Notes under the pieces: model-generated | The model's database searches: none | What the model was told of the DNA's origin: nothing | The model's input: only the letters and a program-made list of their open reading frames with translations | Shown here: piece after piece, positions 37,228 through 46,882 of the stretch | How the letters are laid out: each line of letters begins with the position of its first letter | How positions within the stretch are numbered: position 1 is the first letter of the stretch | Position numbers and translations under genes: made by a program | NCBI RefSeq assembly: GCF_009734405.1 | Contig: NZ_CP046453.1 | Span: 558,001-622,000, forward strand | Direction: 5' to 3' | Source: Corynebacterium comes | GTDB lineage: Bacteria > Actinomycetota > Actinomycetes > Mycobacteriales > Mycobacteriaceae | DNA: 64,000 nt

Positions 37228-40200
37228 GTGGCCACACCCACACTGCCCGCATTCCAGAAGGTGCTCGTCGCCAACCGCGGCGAAATTGCCGTACGCGCCT
37301 TCCGCGCCGCCTTCGAGACGGGGGCCGCCACCGTCGCGGTCTACCCCAAGGAAGACCGCAATTCCCACCACCGGTCATTCGCCTCCGAGGCGGTCCGGAT
37401 CGGCACCGAGGGATCTCCGGTCAAGGCCTACCTGGACATCGACGAAATCATCCGGGCGGCGAAGAAGACCCACGCCGACGCCGTTTACCCGGGCTACGGC
37501 TTCCTCTCCGAGAATGCTCAGCTGGCCCGCGAGTGCGCCGAAAACGGCATCACCTTCATCGGCCCGCCCCCGGAGGTCCTGGACCTGACCGGTGACAAGT
37601 CCGCAGCCGTCGAGGCGGCCAGGAAGGCAGGCCTGCCGGTCCTGCAGGATTCCGAGCCCTCCACCGACATCGACGAGCTCGTCGAGATGGCCAAGGACTT
37701 CACCTTCCCGATCTTCGTCAAGGCAGTGGCCGGCGGCGGCGGTCGAGGTATGCGTTTCATCGAGAACCCCGAGGACGTCGCGAAGCTTTCTATCGAGGCT
37801 TCCCGCGAGGCGGAGGCGGCGTTCGGCGACGGCCGCGTCTACCTCGAGCGTGCCGTGATCAGCCCGCAGCACATCGAGGTGCAGATCCTCGCCGACCACA
37901 CCGGCGAGGTCATCCACCTCTACGAGCGTGACTGCTCCCTGCAGCGCCGCCACCAGAAGGTCGTCGAGATCGCCCCCGCCCAGCACCTGGACCCGAAGCT
38001 GCGCGATCAGATCTGCGCCGACGCGGTGAAGTTCTGCCGGTCGATCGGCTACCAGTGCGCCGGCACCGTGGAGTTCCTCGTCGACGAGAAGGGCAACCAC
38101 GTCTTCATCGAGATGAACCCGCGCATCCAGGTCGAGCACACCGTCACCGAAGAGGTCACCTCCATCGACCTGGTCAAGGCACAGATGCACCTGGCCGCCG
38201 GGGCGACGCTCAAGGAGCTGGGCCTCACCCAGGACAAGATCAAGCTCCACGGCGCGGCCCTGCAGTGCCGCATCACCACCGAGGACCCGTCCAACAACTT
38301 CCGCCCCGACACCGGCACGATCACCGCCTACCGCTCCCCGGGCGGCGCGGGCGTGCGCCTCGACGGCGCCGCATCCCTCGGCGGCGAGATCTCCCCGAAC
38401 TTCGACTCCATGCTGGTGAAGATGACCTGCCGTGGCGCCGACTTCGCCACCGCCGTGGCCCGCGCTCAGCGTGCGCTCAACGAATTCACCGTTTCCGGCG
38501 TGGCCACCAACATCGGTTTCCTGCGCGCCCTGCTGCGTGAGGATGACTTCCAGACCAAGCGCATCTCCACCAACTTCATCAACGACCACATTCACCTCCT
38601 GTCCGCACCGCCGGCGGACGACGAGGCCGGCCGTATCCTCGACTACCTGGCCGATGTCACGGTCAACCGCCCCCACGGCAAGCGCCCCACCGAGCTCCGC
38701 CCGGTGACCAAGTTGCCCCCGAAGAGCGACGCCCCGATGCCGCGCGGCTCCCGTGATCTCCTGCGCGACCTCGGTCCGAAGCGTTTCGCCGAGCAGCTGC
38801 GTGCACAGGACGCCCTGGCCGTCACTGACACCACCTTCCGTGACGCACACCAGTCGCTCCTGGCCACCCGCATCCGTTCCTCCGCCCTGGTCGCCGCAGC
38901 CGAGCACGTGGGCCGCACGACCCCGAACCTCCTGTCCGTCGAGGCCTGGGGCGGTGCCACCTACGACGTCGCCATGCGCTTCCTCCACGAGGATCCGTGG
39001 GAGCGTCTCGACGGCCTGCGTGCGGCCATGCCGAACGTCAACATCCAGATGCTGCTGCGCGGCCGCAACACCGTCGGCTACACCCCGTACCCGGACTCCG
39101 TCTGCCGTGCCTTCGTCAACGAGGCCGCGGACTCCGGCATCGACATCTTCCGTATCTTCGACGCGCTCAACGACGTGTCCCAGATGCGGCCGGCCATCGA
39201 CGCGGTCCTGGAGACCGGCACCACCGTCGCCGAGGTCGCCATGGCATACTCCGGCAACCTGCTGGATCCCCATGAGAAGATCTACACCCTCGATTACTAC
39301 CTCAATCTGGCGGAGCAGATCGTCGAGTCCGGTGCCCACATCCTGGCCATCAAGGACATGGCCGGCCTGCTGCGCCCCACCGCCGCCTCCCGCCTGGTCA
39401 AGGCGCTGCGGAAGAACTTCGACCTGCCGGTCCACGTCCACACCCACGACACCGCCGGCGGCCAGCTCGCCACCTACTTCGCCGCCGCGCAGGCAGGAGC
39501 CGACGCCGTCGACGGTGCCTCCGCCCCGCTCGCCGGCACCACCTCCCAGCCCTCGCTTTCCGCGATCGTCGCGGCCTTCGCCGACACCCACCGCGACACC
39601 GGACTGTCCCTCGACGCCGTCTCCGACATGGAGCCCTACTGGGAGGCCGTCCGCCAGCTCTACGCCCCCTTCGAGGCAGGTGTGCCAGGCCCGACCGGGC
39701 GTGTGTACAAGCACGAGATCCCCGGCGGCCAGCTGTCCAACCTGCGCGCGCAGGCCAAGGCACTGGGCCTGGGGGACCGTTTCGAGCTCATCGAGGACTA
39801 CTACGCCGCCGTCAATGAGATGCTGGGCCGGCCGACCAAGGTCACCCCGTCCTCCAAGGTCGTGGGGGATCTGGCGCTGCACCTGGTCGGTGCCGGCGTC
39901 GATCCGCAGGACTTCGCCAACGACCCGCAGAAGTACGACATCCCCGACTCCGTGATCGGCTTCCTGCGCGGCGACCTGGGTACCCCGCCCGGCGGCTGGC
40001 CGCTCCTGCGGGAGAAGGCCCTCGCCGGTCGTGCCAGCGGCCCGACCACGCTCGTCGACGTCTCCGCCGAGGACGAGGAGAAGCTCTCCAGCCCGGACCG
40101 CCAGACCCGACGCTCCACCCTGGACAGGCTGCTGTTCCCCAAGCAGGCCGCCGAGTTCGCCGAGCACCGCCGCCAGTACGGCAACACCGCGGCGCTCGAG

Positions 40201-40641
40201 GACCGGGTCTTCTTCTACGGGCTCAAGGAGGGCGAGGAGAGCATCATCCGCCTGCTCACCGAGCAGGACCGTCCCCCGCTGGTGGTGCGTCTCGACGCAG
40301 TCGGTGAGCCCGACGAAAAGGGCATGCGGCAGGTCGTGGCCAACGTCAACGGCCAGATCCGGCCCATGAAGGTCCGTGACCGCTCGGTCGAGTCCGTCAC
40401 CGCCTCCGCAGAGAAGGCCGATTCCGCCAACAAGGGCCACGTCGCGGCACCGTTCGCGGGCGTCGTCTCCGTCACCGCGAAGGCCGGCGATGAGGTCAAG
40501 GCCGGCGACCCCGTCGCCATCATCGAGGCCATGAAGATGGAGGCCACCATCACGGCCACCATCGACGGCACGGTGGAGCGTGTGGCATTCGCACTGCCGA
40601 CGAAGGTTGAGGGCGGCGACCTGATCGTGGTCATCGCCTAG
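37228..40641 (+). CDS. pyc: Pyruvate carboxylase
   Basis: A 1137-residue biotin enzyme that carboxylates pyruvate to oxaloacetate, the main anaplerotic step in corynebacteria. Domain order is biotin carboxylase (about 8-460: [40 protein letters not shown]), carboxyltransferase (about 535-830: LAVTDTTFRDAHQSLLATR, HVHTHDTAGGQ) and biotinyl carrier at the C-terminus (IIEAMKMEATI, with the biotin Lys). GTG 37228 is preceded by AAAGGA. The ATP-grasp and metal residues look intact. A hairpin terminator follows. Confidence 0.97.
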   Translation: MATPTLPAFQKVLVANRGEIAVRAFRAAFETGAATVAVYPKEDRNSHHRSFASEAVRIGTEGSPVKAYLDIDEIIRAAKKTHADAVYPGYGFLSENAQLARECAENGITFIGPPPEVLDLTGDKSAAVEAARKAGLPVLQDSEPSTDIDELVEMAKDFTFPIFVKAVAGGGGRGMRFIENPEDVAKLSIEASREAEAAFGDGRVYLERAVISPQHIEVQILADHTGEVIHLYERDCSLQRRHQKVVEIAPAQHLDPKLRDQICADAVKFCRSIGYQCAGTVEFLVDEKGNHVFIEMNPRIQVEHTVTEEVTSIDLVKAQMHLAAGATLKELGLTQDKIKLHGAALQCRITTEDPSNNFRPDTGTITAYRSPGGAGVRLDGAASLGGEISPNFDSMLVKMTCRGADFATAVARAQRALNEFTVSGVATNIGFLRALLREDDFQTKRISTNFINDHIHLLSAPPADDEAGRILDYLADVTVNRPHGKRPTELRPVTKLPPKSDAPMPRGSRDLLRDLGPKRFAEQLRAQDALAVTDTTFRDAHQSLLATRIRSSALVAAAEHVGRTTPNLLSVEAWGGATYDVAMRFLHEDPWERLDGLRAAMPNVNIQMLLRGRNTVGYTPYPDSVCRAFVNEAADSGIDIFRIFDALNDVSQMRPAIDAVLETGTTVAEVAMAYSGNLLDPHEKIYTLDYYLNLAEQIVESGAHILAIKDMAGLLRPTAASRLVKALRKNFDLPVHVHTHDTAGGQLATYFAAAQAGADAVDGASAPLAGTTSQPSLSAIVAAFADTHRDTGLSLDAVSDMEPYWEAVRQLYAPFEAGVPGPTGRVYKHEIPGGQLSNLRAQAKALGLGDRFELIEDYYAAVNEMLGRPTKVTPSSKVVGDLALHLVGAGVDPQDFANDPQKYDIPDSVIGFLRGDLGTPPGGWPLLREKALAGRASGPTTLVDVSAEDEEKLSSPDRQTRRSTLDRLLFPKQAAEFAEHRRQYGNTAALEDRVFFYGLKEGEESIIRLLTEQDRPPLVVRLDAVGEPDEKGMRQVVANVNGQIRPMKVRDRSVESVTASAEKADSANKGHVAAPFAGVVSVTAKAGDEVKAGDPVAIIEAMKMEATITATIDGTVERVAFALPTKVEGGDLIVVIA

Positions 40642-40652
40642 CAGCAGGACTG

Positions 40653-40689
40653 AACCCGGGGCGCTCCCAGCAGGGGGGTGTCCCGGGTT
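40653..40689. terminator. Bidirectional terminator between pyc and the GNAT gene
   Basis: AACCCGGG (40653-40660) pairs with CCCGGGTT (40682-40689). The interior CTCCC/GGGGGG can extend the structure, and TTTCTG follows on the plus strand. It serves the two converging genes. Confidence 0.6.
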
Positions 40690-40695
40690 TCTGCG

Positions 40696-41208
40696 TCAGT
40701 GCGGCGGGTTCTGCAGGCGGTGGATCATCGCTTCGCAGCCCAGGTCTGGGCGGGCGCCGAGGCTGCGGAAGCCCTTCTTCACGTACAGGGCGCGGGCACG
40801 GTCGTTGCCGAAGTCGACGGCGAGGGACACTCCCGCGTGGTGGTGGGCGCGGGCGAGGGTGAGGGCGGCGTCGATGAGCGAGGAGCCGAGGCCCTGACCT
40901 GCGTAACGATTCTCCACGGCGATGACCAGCTCAGGGACGTCCTCGGCGACGAAGCCGAAGGCGGGGCGACCGGGCCCGTGGCGCAGCCACACGCCGCCGG
41001 CCGGGATGCCCTCGGGACTCAGGGCGATGACGCCGCCCTGCCCGGGAGTCCACCGGCCGACGTAGCGTTCGAGATCCTCGAGATAATGATCGCCGACGGG
41101 CTGTGATTCGTCACCGAACACGTCGGTGAGGAAGAACAGACGGGAAAGATAGGTGCGATCCGATTCGGCGGCGAGACGAAGCGAGAAACCAGTGAGAACG
41201 GAACCCAT
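40696..41208 (-). CDS. GNAT-family N-acetyltransferase
   Basis: A 170-residue GNAT acetyltransferase. The acetyl-CoA-binding motif A is VENRYAGQGLGSSLIDAALTLARAHHHAGVSLAV (Q/RxxGxG/A), followed by motif B VDFGNDRARALYVKKGFRSLG. The substrate is not predictable. TACCCT lies 6 nt before ATG 41208, consistent with a leaderless transcript. It is flanked by terminators on both sides, so it is monocistronic. Confidence 0.8.
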   Translation of the reverse strand: MGSVLTGFSLRLAAESDRTYLSRLFFLTDVFGDESQPVGDHYLEDLERYVGRWTPGQGGVIALSPEGIPAGGVWLRHGPGRPAFGFVAEDVPELVIAVENRYAGQGLGSSLIDAALTLARAHHHAGVSLAVDFGNDRARALYVKKGFRSLGARPDLGCEAMIHRLQNPPH

Positions 41209-41214
41209 ACGTAC

Positions 41215-41220
41215 AGGGTA
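41215..41220 (-). promoter_or_regulatory. -10 hexamer of the GNAT gene (leaderless type)
   Basis: TACCCT on the minus strand ends 6 nt before ATG 41208. Confidence 0.45.
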
Positions 41221-41245
41221 ATCCCACCTGTTCAGGAGCGCGAAA

Positions 41246-41272
41246 AGACCCCGCAGGAGGCCTGCGGGGTCT
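41246..41272 (-). terminator. accBC terminator
   Basis: A perfect 12-bp stem AGACCCCGCAGG/CCTGCGGGGTCT with a 3-nt loop. On the minus strand it is followed by TTTTC, giving a good intrinsic terminator 15 bp after the accBC stop. Confidence 0.8.
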
Positions 41273-41287
41273 GATGCGGATCAGGGA

Positions 41288-43060
41288 TTACTTGATCTCG
41301 AGAAGAACCAGTCCCTTGGTGACACCGGCGCCGGCGTCGACGGCCAGACCGGCGACAACACCGGACTTGTGGGCCTTGACCGGGTTCTCCATCTTCATGG
41401 CCTCGAGCACCAGGATGACCTCGCCCTCCGTGACCTCCTGGCCCTCGGTGACGTTGACCTTGATGACGGTGCCCTGCATCGGGGCGGCGACGGAGTCGCC
41501 GGAAGCGCCCGCAGCGCCGCCGGAGGAGCGACGCTTCTTCGCCTTCTTCTTCGGGGCAGCGCCACCGCCCAGCGCGAAGAGACCCGGCAGGGCGATCTCG
41601 ATGCGGCGACCGTCCACCTCGACGACGACCTTGTGCGCCGGGACGTCCTCATCCTCGGGCAGATCGGCCGGGTCGACGAAGGGCTCGATCGGGTTGTCCC
41701 AGACCTCCTCGATCCACTTGGTGTAGATCTCAAAGCCCTCGTCATTGCCGACGAACGCCGGGTTGGAGACGATGTGGCGGTGGAAGGGCAGGACGGTCGG
41801 CATGCCCTCGACGACGAACTCGTCGAGCGCGCGACGGGCACGCTGGAGAGCCTCCTCGCGGGACTCACCGGTGACGATGAGCTTGGCCAGCATGGAGTCG
41901 AACTGGCCGCCGATGACGGAACCCTCGCGGACGCCGGAATCCACACGCACACCAGGGCCGTCCGGCTGGTGGTAGGCGGTGATGGTGCCCGGGGTCGGCA
42001 TGAAGTTCATGCCGGCGTCCTCGCCGTTGATGCGGAACTCGAAGGAGTGGCCGCGCGGGGTGGGATCCTCGGTGAAGCGCAGCTTCTGGCCCTCGGCGAT
42101 GCGGAACTGCTCGCGAACCAGGTCGATGCCGGTGGTTTCCTCGGTGATCGGGTGCTCCACCTGCAGGCGGGTGTTGACCTCGAGGAAGGAGATCAGGCCG
42201 TCAGCGCCGACGAGGTACTCGACGGTGCCGGCGCCGTAGTAGCCTGCCTCGCGGCAGATCTGCTTGGCGGACTCATGGATCATGGAGCGCTGCTCATCGC
42301 TGAGGAACGGAGCCGGGGCCTCCTCGACGAGCTTCTGGAAACGACGCTGCAGGGAGCAGTCGCGCGTTCCTGCGACGATGACGTTGCCGTGCTGGTCGGC
42401 CAGGACCTGTGCCTCGACGTGGCGTGCACGATCCAGGTAGCGCTCGACGAAGCACTCGCCGCGGCCGAAGGCGGAGATGGCCTCACGGGTGGCGGATTCG
42501 TAGAGCTCCGCGACCTCGTCCATGGAGTAGGCGACCTTCATGCCTCGGCCACCGCCACCGAAGGCGGCCTTGATGGCGATGGGCAGGCCGTACTCGCGGG
42601 CGAACGCGATGACCTCGTCAGCGCCTGCCACAGGTTCCTTGGTGCCCGGGACCATCGGTGCGTTCGCACGCTGCGCGATGTGACGGGCCGTGACCTTGTC
42701 GCCGAGGTCGGCGATGGCGGACGGCGGCGGGCCGATCCAGATCAGGCCTGCGTCGATGACGGCCTGGGCGAACTCCGCATTCTCGGCGAGGAAGCCGTAA
42801 CCGGGGTGGACGGCGTCCGCGCCGGACTTGGCGGCGGCGTCGATGATCTTCTGGATCACGAGGTAGGACTCGGCCGAGGACTGGCCGCCCAGGGCGAACG
42901 CCTCATCCGCTATGCCGACGAACGGTGCGTCCGCGTCCGGCTCTGCGTATACGGCGACGCTGGCGATGCCTGCATCCTTGGCGGCGCGGATCACGCGTAC
43001 CGCGATTTCACCGCGGTTGGCCACGAGGACCTTCGTGATCTTCTTGGTCTCTACTGCCAC
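41288..43060 (-). CDS. accBC: Acyl-CoA carboxylase biotin carboxylase/carrier subunit (AccBC)
   Basis: A 590-residue alpha subunit fusing biotin carboxylase (about 1-450: [66 protein letters not shown]) with a C-terminal biotinyl domain ([11 protein letters not shown], the biotin Lys). A Lys-rich linker ([13 protein letters not shown]) separates them. It carboxylates biotin for the DtsR1 and DtsR2 carboxyltransferases to make malonyl- and methylmalonyl-type CoA for fatty and mycolic acids. GTG 43060 has AAAGGG 8 nt upstream. It stands next to thtR, as in C. glutamicum. Confidence 0.96.
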   Translation of the reverse strand: MAVETKKITKVLVANRGEIAVRVIRAAKDAGIASVAVYAEPDADAPFVGIADEAFALGGQSSAESYLVIQKIIDAAAKSGADAVHPGYGFLAENAEFAQAVIDAGLIWIGPPPSAIADLGDKVTARHIAQRANAPMVPGTKEPVAGADEVIAFAREYGLPIAIKAAFGGGGRGMKVAYSMDEVAELYESATREAISAFGRGECFVERYLDRARHVEAQVLADQHGNVIVAGTRDCSLQRRFQKLVEEAPAPFLSDEQRSMIHESAKQICREAGYYGAGTVEYLVGADGLISFLEVNTRLQVEHPITEETTGIDLVREQFRIAEGQKLRFTEDPTPRGHSFEFRINGEDAGMNFMPTPGTITAYHQPDGPGVRVDSGVREGSVIGGQFDSMLAKLIVTGESREEALQRARRALDEFVVEGMPTVLPFHRHIVSNPAFVGNDEGFEIYTKWIEEVWDNPIEPFVDPADLPEDEDVPAHKVVVEVDGRRIEIALPGLFALGGGAAPKKKAKKRRSSGGAAGASGDSVAAPMQGTVIKVNVTEGQEVTEGEVILVLEAMKMENPVKAHKSGVVAGLAVDAGAGVTKGLVLLEIK

Positions 43061-43299
43061 TTGGGGGTCCCTTTCATGTGCTGCACTTGGAGGTCTCGTC
43101 GACCCGCCCCCGAGAGGCGGCCACGCGACGCATGCAGACTATTCTTGCACACAAAAACGTGAGCATTCCGTCAGGTCTTGAGATTTTGCCCGAAAATTGT
43201 GGGAATTGCCAGTAGAGCCGCCCGAAAAGAATATGGACAGTCCGGCGCGCCATCTGTTTCGCGCGCAAAACGGTCCGTTCGGGCGGAGCCCTCAAGGGC
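43061..43299. promoter_or_regulatory. accBC upstream region
   Basis: The gap of about 240 bp contains the accBC promoter but no gene. CCGCCCGAA (43218-43226) has its inverted copy TTCGGGCGG at 43278-43286, and the segment between them is palindrome-rich. A GAGCCCT-CA-AGGGCTC hairpin (43286-43301) overlaps the thtR stop and may end that transcript. A FasR site could lie here, but I cannot identify one with confidence. Confidence 0.4.
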
Positions 43300-44181
43300 T
43301 CAGGCGTGCGGTGCCTCGCCGCGTGCGATCGGCATCCGGACCATGTTGCCCCACTCGACCCAGGAGCCGTCGTAGTTACGGACCTTGTCGAAGCCGAGGA
43401 GGTGCTTGAGCACGAACGAGGTGTGGGAGGTGCGGTCACCGGTGTGGCAGTAGATGGTGGTCTCTGCCTCGGGGCTCAGCGCGCCGTAGATCTCCTCGAG
43501 TTCCGCCCGCGAGCGGAAACGCGAGTTCGGATGGACATTGTCCTGCCAGGGGAGGTTCACGGCGCCGGGGATGTGGCCCTGGCGCAGGGCAGGAGCGACC
43601 GCAGGCTCGTTGTCGGAGCCCAGGCTGCCGAGGTACTCCTCGGCGGAGCGGACGTCCACGAGCGTGGTGCTGCCGATGCTGGCGCGTACCTCCTCGACGA
43701 AGACGCGGTACCTGGTGTCGTTGCGCTCGACGACCGGGTAATCGGTGGGCGGGAATTCGGGAACGACGTAGGAGGTGTCGCGCTCCTCCGCCATCCAGGC
43801 ATCCCGGCCGCCGTCGAGAAGCCGGACGTCCTCGTGGCCGAACATCTCGAACACCCACAGGGTGAACGCGGCCCACCAGTTGGACTGGTCGCCGTAGATG
43901 ACCACGGTGTCGTCCCGGGAGATGCCCTTCTCGCTCATCAGACGGGCGAAGGCCTCACCGTCGATGATGTCGCGGGTGACGGGGTCGTTGAGGTCCTTGT
44001 TCCAGTCGATGCGCACGGCACCGGGCAGGTGCCCGATGTTGTAGAGGAGTGAATCCTCGTCGGATTCGACGACCCGCAGCCCGGGCGTACCCAGGCGAGC
44101 GGACAGCCAGGACGCGGAAACCAGGCGCTCCGGGTGGGCGTACTCCTGGAACGGGGGATGGGGGTCGAATGGAACGGCCAC
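43300..44181 (-). CDS. thtR: Thiosulfate sulfurtransferase (rhodanese)
   Basis: A 293-residue tandem-rhodanese protein that transfers sulfur from thiosulfate to cyanide or a thiol acceptor. The N-terminal domain is structural (VVESDEDSLLYNIGHLPGAVRIDW, then VVIYGDQSNWWAAFTLWVF), and the C-terminal domain carries the active Cys in IYCHTGDRTSHTSFVL. GTG 44181 has AAAGGCGGG upstream. Its conserved place upstream of accBC in corynebacteria gave rise to the name thtR. The physiological acceptor is not known. Confidence 0.92.
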   Translation of the reverse strand: MAVPFDPHPPFQEYAHPERLVSASWLSARLGTPGLRVVESDEDSLLYNIGHLPGAVRIDWNKDLNDPVTRDIIDGEAFARLMSEKGISRDDTVVIYGDQSNWWAAFTLWVFEMFGHEDVRLLDGGRDAWMAEERDTSYVVPEFPPTDYPVVERNDTRYRVFVEEVRASIGSTTLVDVRSAEEYLGSLGSDNEPAVAPALRQGHIPGAVNLPWQDNVHPNSRFRSRAELEEIYGALSPEAETTIYCHTGDRTSHTSFVLKHLLGFDKVRNYDGSWVEWGNMVRMPIARGEAPHA

Positions 44182-44394
44182 GATGGTCCCGCCTTTCTGG
44201 GCGAAAAGTATTATGAGTCTTTTCCACAGTAGTGGAGGACCCTCGAAGTGGTCACCCCCAGCCCCTCACTGTGTCGTTAATTACTCCTTGATTTCTGGCT
44301 GTGCAGTACCGGGTAGGTGCTATTAAAGTCCCAGGTTATCGGCGGGTTTCGCATGCGTCGGCATTTCCATAATATTTCCTGAAAGGGGTGCAGA

Positions 44395-45468
44395 GTGCAC
44401 CAGGCCATCGTCGTCTTCGAAGTTGAGGGCGGATCCGACAAGTTCATCGACGGACACCGGAAAGACACCATGCCGATCGTCAACGCCATCAAAGATGCGG
44501 GTTGGCATGCAGAGGTGCTCTTCTTCCACCCCGAGCGAGCTGACGAGCTTTTCAATGTCGTCGTCGGACACTTCGATGCCTACATCTCCCGCGTCAATCC
44601 CGGCAACATCCCGGGTGGCGAGCAGGGCTACCTCGACTTTCTCTCCCGTCTGACCGACGCCGGCCTCGTGGGCATGTCCACCCCGGCGGAGATGATGGCC
44701 TACGGCGCGAAGGACGCACTGGTCAAGCTCCGCGACACTGATCTGGTTCCCTCGGACACCGCCGCGTACTACGCCGTGGAGGCCTTCCACAACAACTTCC
44801 CCACCTCCCTGTCCTACGGCGAGCGTGTACTCAAGCAGAACCGTGGATCCACCGGTTCCGGCATCTGGCGCGTCCAGCTCGCGGACAAGGGGCTGGCCGC
44901 CACCGTTGCGCCGGGTACCGCGCTTCCGTTGGACACGAAGATCAAGGCCACCGAGGCTGTGGACAACCACACCGAGATCCGCGAACTCGGCGAGTTCATG
45001 GATTTCTGCGACCAGTACATCATCGGCGCCAACGGCATGCTCGTGGACATGCGCTTCATGCCGCGCATCGTCGAAGGGGAGATCCGTATCCTCCTCGTGG
45101 GTCCGCACCCGGTGTTCGTGGTGCACAAGAAGCCCGCCGAGGGGGACGACAACTTCTCCGCCACCCTGTTCTCCGGGGCGAAGTACACCTATGACCGGCC
45201 GGAGGCGTGGCAGGAACTCATCGACATGTTCGCGCAGGTCCGCCCCGTCATCGCCGAGAAACTCGGCGGCGACAACATCCCGCTGATCTGGACCGCCGAT
45301 TTCATGCTCGACACCGCCCCGGACGGCTCCGACACCTACGTCCTGGGGGAGATCAACTGCTCCTGTGTCGGCTTCACCTCTGAGCTGGACATGGGTATCC
45401 AGGAACTGGTGGCCGGGGAGGCCATCGGCCGTGTCGTGGAGAAGTTCGCTGTGGAGATTCCGGCCTAG
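44395..45468 (+). CDS. Cj0069-family ATP-grasp-like protein
   Basis: A 357-residue soluble protein of the Cj0069 type, an ATP-grasp-like family of unknown substrate. ATP-grasp features are KQNRGSTGSGIWRVQLAD (nucleotide-binding strand and Gly-rich loop), IIGANGMLVDMRFMPRI and the C-terminal metal site VLGEINCSCVGF. The N-terminus (VVFEVEGGSDKFIDGHRKDTMPIVNAI) forms the preceding Rossmann-like domain. GTG 44395 is preceded by AAAGGGG. It stands alone, divergent from thtR. A peptide-ligase or carboxylate-amine-ligase activity is plausible but unproven. Confidence 0.75.
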   Translation: MHQAIVVFEVEGGSDKFIDGHRKDTMPIVNAIKDAGWHAEVLFFHPERADELFNVVVGHFDAYISRVNPGNIPGGEQGYLDFLSRLTDAGLVGMSTPAEMMAYGAKDALVKLRDTDLVPSDTAAYYAVEAFHNNFPTSLSYGERVLKQNRGSTGSGIWRVQLADKGLAATVAPGTALPLDTKIKATEAVDNHTEIRELGEFMDFCDQYIIGANGMLVDMRFMPRIVEGEIRILLVGPHPVFVVHKKPAEGDDNFSATLFSGAKYTYDRPEAWQELIDMFAQVRPVIAEKLGGDNIPLIWTADFMLDTAPDGSDTYVLGEINCSCVGFTSELDMGIQELVAGEAIGRVVEKFAVEIPA

Positions 45469-45575
45469 CTCCGCCCGCTTGTCGACGCCCACCCGATCCA
45501 TCGCCGCCCTCCCCGGGGCGGCGTTCTCCGTTAGTGTGGGCCACGGCACATCCACGCTGACGAAGGAGCAGGGCA

Positions 45576-46355
45576 ATGACCACAGACTACGAGAACATCC
45601 TCATCGCACGTGAGGGCCGCGTTCTGACCATCACCCTCAACCGTCCCAAGGCGCTCAATGCGCTGAACGACGTCACCATGCATGAAGTGGTCGACGCGTT
45701 GACCGAGCATGACGCCGATCCGGAGGTCGGGTGCTTCGTCATCACCGGTTCGGCGAAGGCCTTCGCTGCGGGGGCGGACATCAAGGAGATGGCACAGACG
45801 TCCGCCACCGAGATGTTCAGCAGCAACAAGTTCGCCGGCTGGGACGGGCTCACCCGGGCGCGGACCCCGATCATCGCCGCGGTGTCCGGTTACGCCCTCG
45901 GCGGTGGCTGCGAGTTGGCGCTGATGTGTGACTTCATCATCGCTGCCGACACCGCCAAGTTCGGCCAGCCCGAGGTGAACCTGGGCGTGCTGCCGGGCAT
46001 GGGTGGCTCACAGCGGCTGACCCGGGCGATCGGCAAGTCGAAGGCCATGGAGATGTGTCTGACCGGGCGGATGATGGACGCGGAGGAGGCCGAGCGTTCG
46101 GGTCTGGTCGCCCGCGTGGTCGCCGCTGACGATCTGCTCGACGAGGTGGCCAAGGTCGCCGCCGGCATCGCCACCAAGTCGAAGGTGGCCACCACCATGG
46201 TCAAGGAGGCCATCAACGCCGTGGACGAGTCCACCCTCTCCCAGGGCGTGCTCTTTGAGCGTCGTCTCTTCCACGCGGCCTTCGCCTCCCATGACCAGAA
46301 GGAGGGCATGGCGGCCTTCACGGAGAAGCGGGAACCGGACTTCCGCCACGCGTGA
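45576..46355 (+). CDS. Enoyl-CoA hydratase
   Basis: A 259-residue crotonase-superfamily enzyme that hydrates 2-enoyl-CoA. The oxyanion-hole strand is [12 protein letters not shown], and [42 protein letters not shown] includes both catalytic Glu positions (CELAL and QPEVNLG), so it is a true hydratase. ATG 45576 follows GGAGCAGGGCA. A beta-oxidation or branched-chain role would feed propionyl/acetyl-CoA into the neighbouring carboxylase and methylcitrate genes (inference). Confidence 0.92.
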   Translation: MTTDYENILIAREGRVLTITLNRPKALNALNDVTMHEVVDALTEHDADPEVGCFVITGSAKAFAAGADIKEMAQTSATEMFSSNKFAGWDGLTRARTPIIAAVSGYALGGGCELALMCDFIIAADTAKFGQPEVNLGVLPGMGGSQRLTRAIGKSKAMEMCLTGRMMDAEEAERSGLVARVVAADDLLDEVAKVAAGIATKSKVATTMVKEAINAVDESTLSQGVLFERRLFHAAFASHDQKEGMAAFTEKREPDFRHA

Positions 46356-46374
46356 GCCGACCACCCTGCAGAAG

Positions 46375-46800
46375 TCAGTGTGCGTTGTCGAGGAGACGTG
46401 CGACTGACTCCGGGTCTGCGTCGGAGAGCATCTGGCGGCAACGGTCATACTCGGCGTCCTCGCCGATGAGCCGCGCCGCGCGGGCGAGGGCGGCGATGGA
46501 GCGCAGGACCGCCCGGTTGGATTCGTGGGAGTAGGGGACCGGGCCCCAGCCCTTCCAACCGTTGGCGCGCAGACGGTCGAGCGAACGGTGGTAGCCGGTG
46601 CGGGCGAAGGCGTAGGCGGTGAGCTTGTCGTCGTCGCTGCCGGTGGCGGCGGCGTCGAGAAGCGACTCGGCGCGGGTGGCCCACACGAGCGGGCTGTCGG
46701 GGTGGGCGAACGCGGTGCCGGCGGCGGCGGGGTCGGAGTCGGCGGCCGGATCTGCGGGGAGGTGGACGGGCGGCGGGGCGAGCATGTCATTGAGTTTCAT
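46375..46800 (-). CDS. DUF3151-family protein
   Basis: A 141-residue soluble actinobacterial protein. The N-terminus is MKLNDMLAPPPVHLP, then a helical core with WATRAESLL, AYAFARTGYHRSLDRLRANGWKGWGPVPYSHESNRAVLRSIAALARAARLIGEDAEYDRC. This pattern is diagnostic of DUF3151. ATG 46800 is chosen because TAGGCT lies 8 nt upstream and the family starts there. The frame continuing upstream is antisense to the acyltransferase gene. The function is unknown. Confidence 0.85.
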   Translation of the reverse strand: MKLNDMLAPPPVHLPADPAADSDPAAAGTAFAHPDSPLVWATRAESLLDAAATGSDDDKLTAYAFARTGYHRSLDRLRANGWKGWGPVPYSHESNRAVLRSIAALARAARLIGEDAEYDRCRQMLSDADPESVARLLDNAH

Positions 46801-46808
46801 GTCCTCCG

Positions 46809-46814
46809 AGCCTA
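46809..46814 (-). promoter_or_regulatory. -10 hexamer of the DUF3151 gene (leaderless type)
   Basis: TAGGCT on the minus strand ends 8 nt before ATG 46800. The spacer contains GGAGG, but only 3 nt from the ATG, too close for a normal ribosome site. Confidence 0.5.
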
Positions 46815-46882
46815 GCCTTCCTTTTCGGCTGAGCGTCCCGGGCTGTGTAGCCTTGCGGGTTAATGCCGAGAGAAAAAGAGGG

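Noticed and set aside
37375-40440. Minus-strand open frame of 1021 codons inside pyc
   Set aside because: It is antisense to a fully recognisable pyruvate carboxylase. The translation is Gly/Val/Asp/Arg-rich without any family motif, typical of high-GC shadow frames.
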